Shown here one piece after another: positions 13,473 through 18,271 of a stretch of DNA of 18,271 nucleotides (positions are counted from its first letter, which is position 1; each line of letters opens with the position of its first letter). Below the pieces are notes generated by a model. That model was not told the DNA's origin, ran no database searches, and worked only from the letters and a program-made list of their open reading frames with translations. Location of the stretch: assembly GCA_964643985.1 (NCBI GenBank), contig CAZXUS010000019.1, forward strand, positions 1 to 18,271, given 5' to 3'. Source of the stretch: UBA2773 sp964643985 (GTDB taxonomy: Bacteria > Patescibacteriota > Minisyncoccia > Moranbacterales > DUUL01). The translations under genes were made by a program, and so were the position numbers.

Positions 13473-14108
13473 ATGCCAGAATTTAATTTTGAGCAAAGAC
13501 TGAAACAAGATATTCTTCTTCTAACCGCCTTAGATGATTTTTATAATGACATTCAAAAGATTACTAAAAAATATAATTTCCCTCCTGACAAAAAAGCAAA
13601 TTATGAAACTGATATCGCCCCTGTCGTAGAAGAGGGATATTTTAATCATGACATACTTGACTTAATGGGCAAATATAATTTAAAAGAAACTCACGAATTT
13701 ATTCTTTCAAGTTACCTGGTAAATGGTCATATGAATTTTGATCTACCAACAGATTTATGGTATTTAAATCCTTACACTGTTTCAATGAATACTAAAGATT
13801 GTATAACATTAAAAATCTATCCCGAAACTAGCTTAGAAGACATCAAGCGAAATTGGCCAAGAATTAAAAGAGCTAAAGACAATTTATTAAATAAGCCAAT
13901 TTCTCGGAAAAGAAGTATACCAAATTTAGAAAGAGATTTGGAAGTTTTACGATTGAAGAGAGCTGGCAATTCATACAATGAAATCAAGAAAATAACTAAC
14001 GATAAATACCCCAAGCAAAAAATTTACAACTATCCTGATATCTCAAAAATTCTACAGAGATTAAAACAAAAAGCAGAAGAACTTTTGTTGTCATTCAAGG
14101 AAACTTAA
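13473..14108 (+). CDS. Uncharacterised protein, first gene of the replication block
   Basis: There are 211 residues, soluble. The N-terminal half is helical with no motif I recognise (MPEFNFEQRLKQDILLLTAL; KYNFPPDKKANYETDI). The centre has LPTDLWYLNPYTVSMNTKDCITLKIYPETSLEDIKRNW (about 90-130), likely a beta strand pair. The C-terminus, DLEVLRLKRAGNSYNEIKKITNDKYPKQ (about 155-182), looks like a helix-turn-helix of the kind in resolvase or sigma-like DNA-binding proteins. A DNA-binding role, perhaps autoregulation through the palindromes just upstream, is therefore plausible but inferred. It has a good promoter, no SD, and a terminator directly downstream that separates it from the 65-aa gene. 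Confidence 0.6.
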   Translation: MPEFNFEQRLKQDILLLTALDDFYNDIQKITKKYNFPPDKKANYETDIAPVVEEGYFNHDILDLMGKYNLKETHEFILSSYLVNGHMNFDLPTDLWYLNPYTVSMNTKDCITLKIYPETSLEDIKRNWPRIKRAKDNLLNKPISRKRSIPNLERDLEVLRLKRAGNSYNEIKKITNDKYPKQKIYNYPDISKILQRLKQKAEELLLSFKET

Positions 14109-14144
14109 AGCGCCTTATACCAACAACACAAACCTAGATAAACT

Positions 14145-14172
14145 AGCACTAAATAATCATTAGTGCTTTTTT
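14145..14172 (+). terminator. Terminator or attenuator between the first gene and the Rep genes
   Basis: The perfect 8-bp stem AGCACTAA/TTAGTGCT (14145-14152, 14160-14167) is followed by TTTTT (14168-14172). The U run ends exactly before the GTG of the next gene, so the genes behind it depend on readthrough or on a promoter I do not see. Confidence 0.75.
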
Positions 14173-14370
14173 GTGTCTCATCAATTCAGTCGAAAATTAA
14201 GAGAAAAGCTAATCAGGTATTTTCAAAAATATCACGGCTTAACTATTTCAGAAGAAACTGCTGAAAGCTTTTTGGATTCCTATAGTGATTTCTATCTCAA
14301 TTTTAATGGAATGGTGCGGGAGCGAACCTCTGTCGAAGACGAGGACGCGAACGCGGCATCCTTAACTTGA
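14173..14370 (+). CDS. 65-aa protein preceding the Rep gene
   Basis: There are 65 residues from the GTG at 14173. HQFSRKLREKLIRYFQKYHGLTISEETAESFLDSYSDFYLNF (about 3-44) is a two- or three-helix segment, and I associate this pattern with small genes beside rolling-circle Rep genes in Patescibacteria. The C-terminus (VRERTSVEDEDANAASLT) is encoded by a stretch much richer in G/C than the rest and may be constrained as DNA. The stop TGA overlaps a TTG codon of the Rep frame (TTGA), a coupling arrangement. There is no SD, and a terminator stem sits 5 nt upstream, so translation from GTG would start at the foot of a hairpin. Possibly a DNA-binding or copy-control protein; inference. Confidence 0.55.
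   Translation: MSHQFSRKLREKLIRYFQKYHGLTISEETAESFLDSYSDFYLNFNGMVRERTSVEDEDANAASLT
14327..14344 (+). repeat. Short GC-rich hairpin at the end of the 65-aa gene
   Basis: CCTC-T-GTC-GAA-GAC-GAGG folds as a 7-bp stem with one bulged T and a GAA loop. It lies in the most GC-rich part of the element, 53-70 nt before the preferred Rep start. Confidence 0.4.
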
Positions 14371-14396
14371 CTATAAGCACATATCTAAGTAATCCT

Positions 14397-15095
14397 ATGA
14401 TAGAAATATTTAATGATAAAGTTGTTCTTTCTGGCAAATATGTCGAATACTATCAATATTCAGATAAGCCAATTTTAAGAGGATATCTTAGAAGGAAAAG
14501 ATTACCTAAAGACAATCAAAATAAGAATAATGAACCGAAGGAAAAAAGGGGGTCTTCTGTCAATCGAGCTAGAACAGAAATGCGTCGATTAATAAATTCT
14601 AATTCCTATCTTAATAAATTTTTGACCTTAACTTTTGGTACTAAAATGTTTGATTTGTCAAAAGCCAATAAATTATTTAATACTTACATCAGAAGAATGC
14701 ACAAACATTTTCCTAAATTTAAATATATCGCTATTGTTGAATTTCAAAAAAATGGTCGGGTTCATTATCACTTACTTTGTAATTTAAAATATGTTCCAAG
14801 CGAAAAGCTAGAAGAGATTTGGCAAAATGGTTTTATTAACATCAGGAGAATTGATCGAATAGATAATATTGGAGCTTATGTTTGTAAATACTTGAGTAAA
14901 GAAATGTTTGATAAAAGAATGTTTAGAAAAAAGAAATTTTTTCGTTCTCAGGACTTGAATAAACCAACTGAAATTGTTGGTGATAATGCTAAATTTTTTA
15001 TGGAAGAAGGTTTGGAAAATTTAAAGTTAGATTATGAAAGTGAATTTGAGAATGAACACCGAGGAAAAGTTTCATACAAACAATATCATTATTAA
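14397..15095 (+). CDS. Rolling-circle replication initiator (HUH endonuclease, G2P/ORF2-like)
   Basis: There are 232 residues from the ATG at 14397 (MIEIFNDKVV); a TTG at 14367 would add ten residues and overlap the upstream stop, and cannot be excluded. The HUH fold is shown by motif 1 FLTLTFG (75-81), motif 2 RVHYHLLCN (121-129) with metal-binding H123 and H125, and motif 3 GAYVCKYLSKE (159-169) with Tyr161 and Tyr165 spaced YxxxY, as in the phiX174 GpA class. Such proteins nick the replication origin, stay bound to the 5' end, and drive rolling-circle replication of plasmids and ssDNA phages. No helicase domain is present, so a host helicase would be needed. It makes the element a replicating one, not just an integrating one. 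The C-terminal ~50 residues are acidic and unassigned. Confidence 0.8.
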   Translation: MIEIFNDKVVLSGKYVEYYQYSDKPILRGYLRRKRLPKDNQNKNNEPKEKRGSSVNRARTEMRRLINSNSYLNKFLTLTFGTKMFDLSKANKLFNTYIRRMHKHFPKFKYIAIVEFQKNGRVHYHLLCNLKYVPSEKLEEIWQNGFINIRRIDRIDNIGAYVCKYLSKEMFDKRMFRKKKFFRSQDLNKPTEIVGDNAKFFMEEGLENLKLDYESEFENEHRGKVSYKQYHY

Positions 15096-15121
15096 AATTG
15101 ATTTAATTTTTAAAATAACTT

Positions 15122-16633
15122 ATGATGAAAAACCAATTAAAGAAACCTATGCAATATATTATTTATGCTCGGAAATCTTCCGAGGGCGAAGACCGCCAAA
15201 TTCAATCAATTGATGATCAAATCAATTTTGCTAAAAAACGAGCTAAAGAAAAAGGATTAAAAATTGTTGAAATCTTTTCCGAATCTAAATCAGCTAAAGA
15301 TCCAGGCAGACCAGTTTTTGAAGAAATGATTTCTTTTATTGAAGAAGGAGAAGCTTCTGGTATTTTATGTTGGAAAATAGATCGTCTATCTAGAAATCCA
15401 ATAGATTCTGGAAAAATTCAATGGCTTTTGCAAAAAGGTGTAATTAAAGAAATTGTCACTTCAGAAAGGATTTACCTACCCGAAGACGATTCACTAATAT
15501 CATCAATTATAATGGGTTCCTCTACTCAATACAGTAGAAATTTAAGCAAAGATGTCAAAAGAGGAATCAGATCTAAATTAGAAAAAGGCATTTGGCCTAG
15601 TAGCGCCCCAGTTGGTTATTTAAATAAAGAATCAAAAATTATAACTGACAAAAGTAAAACTAAATATATTAAGAAAGCTTTTCTACTATATTCAAAAGGA
15701 AATTACAGTTTGAAAGAAATAACTAATCTTTTATTTGAAGAAGGGTTTAGGTCGAAAGGCGGAGGAAGATATTACAAAAGTAGTATTTATAAGATTTTAT
15801 CAAACACTTTCTATTATGGATTGATGTTAAATAAAGATAACTATTATCAAGGAACTCACGAACCTATTATTTCCAAAGAAATTTTTGATAAAGTTCAATT
15901 AGTTCTCCGAGGCAAAAGCCACGCTAGAAGAAAAAAACACTTTTTCACTTATCGAGAATTATTACATTGTGAGGAGTGTGGTTGTCTTCTGACTGCTACT
16001 ACCAAGAAAGGATATAACTATTACTACTGCACCAACGGAAAAGGAAATTGCGAAGAACACAAAAAATATTTGAGAGAGGAACTGGTTGAGAAAATTTTAG
16101 CTAATTCTCTTGATAAATTAAAAATGAAGCCAGAAATGATTGAAATCTTTTATCAATCAGCCAAGGAAAAGATTGATTTAACGAAAAGCTACAAAGAAGA
16201 TGTCCAAAAAACTCTCTTAAATAAACTAAAACGGGTCACTCTTAAACAAGAAAGGTTGCTAGAGGGGTATTGTTCAGAAATTATCTCAAAAGACTCCTAC
16301 AAGCAAAAAGAACAACTTTTGCAGAAAGAAGAAGCTGAGTTAAAACTTCAAATCAAGAAAATTAAGAAAAAAACTGTTAGGGACGACGTTACTTTGGAAC
16401 AGACAAAAAAACTCTTTTTAAAGGCTTGTTATGCGAAAAAAGAATTTTTACAAGCCAAAAATAAAAGAAAAACAAAAACGCTCCAAAATCTACTTTGGAA
16501 CGCTACTGTTCAAAATCGAGAATTGGCTACAGTTAGCTTCGAACGAGAGTTTCAGTTGATAGCTAATGAGCCAAATAAAGACGATTTTGAGAAAATGCGG
16601 AGGCGAGAGGATTCGAACCCCTGGTTCGCGTAA
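15122..16633 (+). CDS. Large serine recombinase (site-specific integrase)
   Basis: There are 503 residues. The resolvase domain (11-150) has YIIYARKSSEGEDRQ with catalytic S19 after R17, and WKIDRLSRN (84-92) with R88 and R91. The recombinase domain (about 155-265) follows with GIWPSSAPVGYLN and the Zn-ribbon Cys283, Cys286, Cys303 and Cys310, then a coiled coil (about 345-440). The product catalyses integration and excision of an element through a covalent phosphoserine intermediate. The start at 15122 is chosen because MMKN precedes the domain closely; M10 (MQYIIY) is an alternative. There is no SD. The last 12 residues (RRREDSNPWFA and the stop) are read antisense through the tRNA-Ser 3' half, so the C-terminus would change when the element excises. 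Confidence 0.88.
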   Translation: MMKNQLKKPMQYIIYARKSSEGEDRQIQSIDDQINFAKKRAKEKGLKIVEIFSESKSAKDPGRPVFEEMISFIEEGEASGILCWKIDRLSRNPIDSGKIQWLLQKGVIKEIVTSERIYLPEDDSLISSIIMGSSTQYSRNLSKDVKRGIRSKLEKGIWPSSAPVGYLNKESKIITDKSKTKYIKKAFLLYSKGNYSLKEITNLLFEEGFRSKGGGRYYKSSIYKILSNTFYYGLMLNKDNYYQGTHEPIISKEIFDKVQLVLRGKSHARRKKHFFTYRELLHCEECGCLLTATTKKGYNYYYCTNGKGNCEEHKKYLREELVEKILANSLDKLKMKPEMIEIFYQSAKEKIDLTKSYKEDVQKTLLNKLKRVTLKQERLLEGYCSEIISKDSYKQKEQLLQKEEAELKLQIKKIKKKTVRDDVTLEQTKKLFLKACYAKKEFLQAKNKRKTKTLQNLLWNATVQNRELATVSFEREFQLIANEPNKDDFEKMRRREDSNPWFA

Positions 16634-16684
16634 ACGAACAGCGGTTTTCAAGACCGTCGCATTCGACCGCTCTGCCACGCCTCC
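16598..16684 (-). tRNA. tRNA-Ser (anticodon TGA)
   Basis: The minus strand folds as a type II tRNA. The acceptor stem is GGAGGCG/CGCCTCC, the anticodon loop CTTGAAA gives anticodon TGA (16648-16650), a long variable arm (GTTCG/CGAAC) follows, and the T-arm is AGGGG-TTCGAAT-CCTCT. The discriminator is G, and CCA is not encoded. The anticodon stem starts with an A-C mismatch. Its 3' half overlaps the recombinase gene on the other strand. Confidence 0.95.
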
Positions 16685-16710
16685 TGGTAAAAATTTTAAG
16701 GTGCTAGATG

Positions 16711-16739
16711 ATTTTAACAGAATAAATTTGATTTGTAAA
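16711..16739 (-). promoter_or_regulatory. tRNA-Ser promoter (TTTACA - 17 bp - TAAAAT)
   Basis: The -35 TTTACA (16734-16739) and -10 TAAAAT (16711-16716), with an extended TGT, are 17 bp apart on the minus strand. The start would be about 26 nt before the tRNA. Confidence 0.6.
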
Positions 16740-16773
16740 TAAGCCTTTAACAAGACTGTTCCCAATTCCTTAA

Positions 16774-18156
16774 TTAAAAAATCTTAAACACCCAACCGAA
16801 TAAACTAAATTTAGAATCTTTTTCGACTATTAAGGCATTAACTTTTTCAACAAAAACTAAAATGTCGTCTCTTTCCGTTTCTGCAATTTGATGATTAGAA
16901 TCTTCTATTAATTCCCGATCCAAATCGTCAAATTGACTCAAGTGTTCTCCAAATCCACCCGCCACTGTTTTAATATTTTCAATCGCCTTATAATTTGGAC
17001 CAATTAAAAAAGTGACCAAACCGCTTCTTTTTTCTATTTTTTGAGTTTCCGCTGAAACCTGTTCTTTCAATTCTTTTTTTGATTCAACTAATTTATTTAA
17101 ACTATAATTATTATCTTTGATGGTCTTTTCTCGATTTTGTTTTTCCAATAGCTCTTGCAACTCCTTTTCTTTTTCATTGGCAACAATTTCTTCTTGCCGA
17201 TTTTCATTCTGTTGCTCTTTTAAAACTTCTGGAACTAAAACCGTCTGCTTTATATTACAACTCTTATTTATAGTCCCCTTTTTATTTACGCTAAATTTAT
17301 TATCTTTTAGATCTATTGATTCACTCCAATAATCCACTTTTATTTGACCGCCCTGAGGAGAAGCACAATCTAATCCGTATTTACTATTTTTAGAAAAAGT
17401 ATTTCCGCTAACTGTTATTTCTCCCTCTTCATCAAATTCCTCATAATATTGAGCAGCAATTCCGCTGGAGCCATTGTTATTAAAAATATTATTTTTAATA
17501 TTTAGCTTCGAATCTGAAACTAAAAATTCTAGCCCACTTTCACCATTTTCATAAATATTATTTCCGACAATCTCTCCGTCAACATTGGATCTCAAATCAA
17601 TTCCCTCCTCTTCATTATCATAAACCTTACAACCAGAAATGATTATATCTCGTCCTTTTTGAATATAGAATCCCTTAGTTCCCGCTTTTTTAATAATAGA
17701 ATTTTTTACTACAATTTCACCATTTCCAGAATAGGCTTCTATTGCTATTTTAGGCGCCTCTTTGATTATTAAATTATCAAAAACAATATCAGCTCCGCTT
17801 TTAACAACCACGTTCCCATCAATAGTAAAGTCTTTAGCCTCAACATTTTTAGAAATTTCAAGTTGACCGTCAATTACCACGTCTTCTAAATCTTCTCCGA
17901 AAAATAACAACTCTTTGTTAATCACTAAATCTTCATTGTATTCTCCTTCACTAATATAAATTTCGTCTTCCTCTGAAGCCATTTCAATCGCTTTGGAAAT
18001 GGTTTTGTAAGGGTCGTCCTCACTTCCATCGAAACTTCCATCAGCCTCAGCATCGACATACAAATCATAATCTTTAGCTAAAACATTTTCATAGCCTAAA
18101 AATCCTAGTAAAAATACTAAAGACATCAAAGCAAGGTTTTTAAAAAAAATTTTCAT
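16774..18156 (-). CDS. Secreted right-handed beta-helix protein with coiled-coil C-terminus
   Basis: There are 460 residues. A signal peptide at 1-27 (MKIFFKNLALMSLVFLLGFL...VLA) precedes a DUF1565/NosD-like start (LYVDAEADGSFDGSEDDPYKTISKAI, about 32-57). Parallel beta-helix turns follow to about residue 290, with repeated VVKNSIIKKAG, ISGCKVYDNEEEGIDLR, IVGNNIYENGESGLEF and IKNNIFNNNGSSGIAA. A polar, Glu/Gln-rich segment is predicted coiled coil (about 315-375). The C-terminus has FLIGPNYKAIENI (about 386-398) and ends SKFSLFGWVFKIF, a hydrophobic tail I associate with Patescibacteria secreted beta-helix proteins. Two Cys (about 175 and 265) and a third at about 296 could form disulfides outside the cell. 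The role is probably surface attachment or polysaccharide binding. It is transcribed toward tRNA-Ser and ends 35 nt before that gene's promoter. Confidence 0.75.
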   Translation of the reverse strand: MKIFFKNLALMSLVFLLGFLGYENVLAKDYDLYVDAEADGSFDGSEDDPYKTISKAIEMASEEDEIYISEGEYNEDLVINKELLFFGEDLEDVVIDGQLEISKNVEAKDFTIDGNVVVKSGADIVFDNLIIKEAPKIAIEAYSGNGEIVVKNSIIKKAGTKGFYIQKGRDIIISGCKVYDNEEEGIDLRSNVDGEIVGNNIYENGESGLEFLVSDSKLNIKNNIFNNNGSSGIAAQYYEEFDEEGEITVSGNTFSKNSKYGLDCASPQGGQIKVDYWSESIDLKDNKFSVNKKGTINKSCNIKQTVLVPEVLKEQQNENRQEEIVANEKEKELQELLEKQNREKTIKDNNYSLNKLVESKKELKEQVSAETQKIEKRSGLVTFLIGPNYKAIENIKTVAGGFGEHLSQFDDLDRELIEDSNHQIAETERDDILVFVEKVNALIVEKDSKFSLFGWVFKIF

Positions 18157-18178
18157 ATTATTTTTACGATTTTGAAAA

Positions 18179-18187
18179 CTTATACCA
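18179..18187 (-). promoter_or_regulatory. Possible extended -10 promoter of the beta-helix gene
   Basis: The minus strand reads TGGTATAAG about 23 nt upstream of the ATG at 18156. No good -35 is present. Confidence 0.35.
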
Positions 18188-18271
18188 TTTTCAATTAACC
18201 AATACCCATTAAGTTGCAGAAAATTTTAGACGAAACGAAGAAAAAAATCTTGAATTAGTATCTAGGGGCTA

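Larger units (their letters stand above)
10245..16620. mobile_element. Putative integrated rolling-circle element in tRNA-Ser
   Basis: This 6.4-kb segment is bounded on the right by the tRNA-Ser 3' end, next to a serine recombinase, and on the left by a second, inverted copy of that 3' end. It holds Rep, recombinase, a 65-aa protein, a possible regulator, and four cargo genes unrelated to housekeeping. The right end is well supported. The left end is a guess, because a simple integration would give a direct, not an inverted, repeat. Confidence 0.5.

Noticed and set aside
14367..14397. Rep start at the TTG overlapping the upstream stop
   Set aside because: TTG is rarer and the ATG at 14397 is close by with a good start context for the family (MIEIFND). 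Coupling through TTGA remains possible.
16490..16765. 91-aa minus-strand ORF across tRNA-Ser
   Set aside because: GGVAERSNATVLKTAVRLREPGVR is the classic false translation of a tRNA-Ser gene.
1..18271. Alternative genetic code with UGA as Gly or Trp
   Set aside because: Almost all genes end with TAA, UGA appears as a genuine stop in the 65-aa gene, and Trp is encoded by TGG, as in the three codons of the GH1 WWW motif. No in-frame UGA is needed.

Overview
The window looks like the chromosome of a Patescibacteria (CPR) bacterium, most likely of the Parcubacteria type. The evidence is AT-rich DNA, small compact genes, a nucleoside diphosphate kinase and a CDP-diglyceride synthase of unusual form, type IV pilus genes, small family-1-type glycosidases, a secreted beta-helix protein ending in KFSLFGWVFKIF, and almost no Shine-Dalgarno sequences. 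TAA is the dominant stop and nothing suggests UGA recoding. This placement is inference from gene content only.

Positions 1-4079 carry minus-strand housekeeping genes: a partial pilM preceded by a pilin-like/DUF4900-like protein, greA, ndk (with a clear promoter) and cdsA (the one gene with a strong SD). Positions 4080-4593 are noncoding and hold three tandem ~110-bp repeat units plus an inverted fourth copy, ending at a tRNA-Leu(CAA). Positions 4779-8739 hold a membrane-anchored clan-A glycosidase, an EamA-type transporter, a GH1 glycosidase and a one-TM protein. A REP-like palindrome and a MITE-like hairpin lie between the transporter and the GH1 gene.

Positions 8922-9874 hold a two-gene operon: an ImmA/IrrE-type metallopeptidase and a small two-TM protein. 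From about 10245 to 16620 lies what I read as an integrated, formerly replicating element. It has a four-gene minus-strand cargo block (PH-SHOCT protein, two-TM protein, zinc-ribbon protein, uncharacterised helical protein) and a divergent plus-strand block (unknown protein, 65-aa protein, HUH rolling-circle Rep, large serine recombinase). The recombinase gene runs into the 3' half of an intact tRNA-Ser(TGA), the usual picture of integration into a tRNA gene. A second copy of the tRNA-Ser 3' end lies at 10245-10268 but in the opposite orientation, so the two sites would support inversion rather than simple excision, or they record a rearrangement. The divergent intergenic region (13215-13472) and the region left of the tRNA fragment (10087-10171) both hold large nested palindromes that could be origins or regulatory sites.

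The window ends with a secreted right-handed beta-helix protein on the minus strand (16774-18156), beyond the tRNA-Ser and outside the element.
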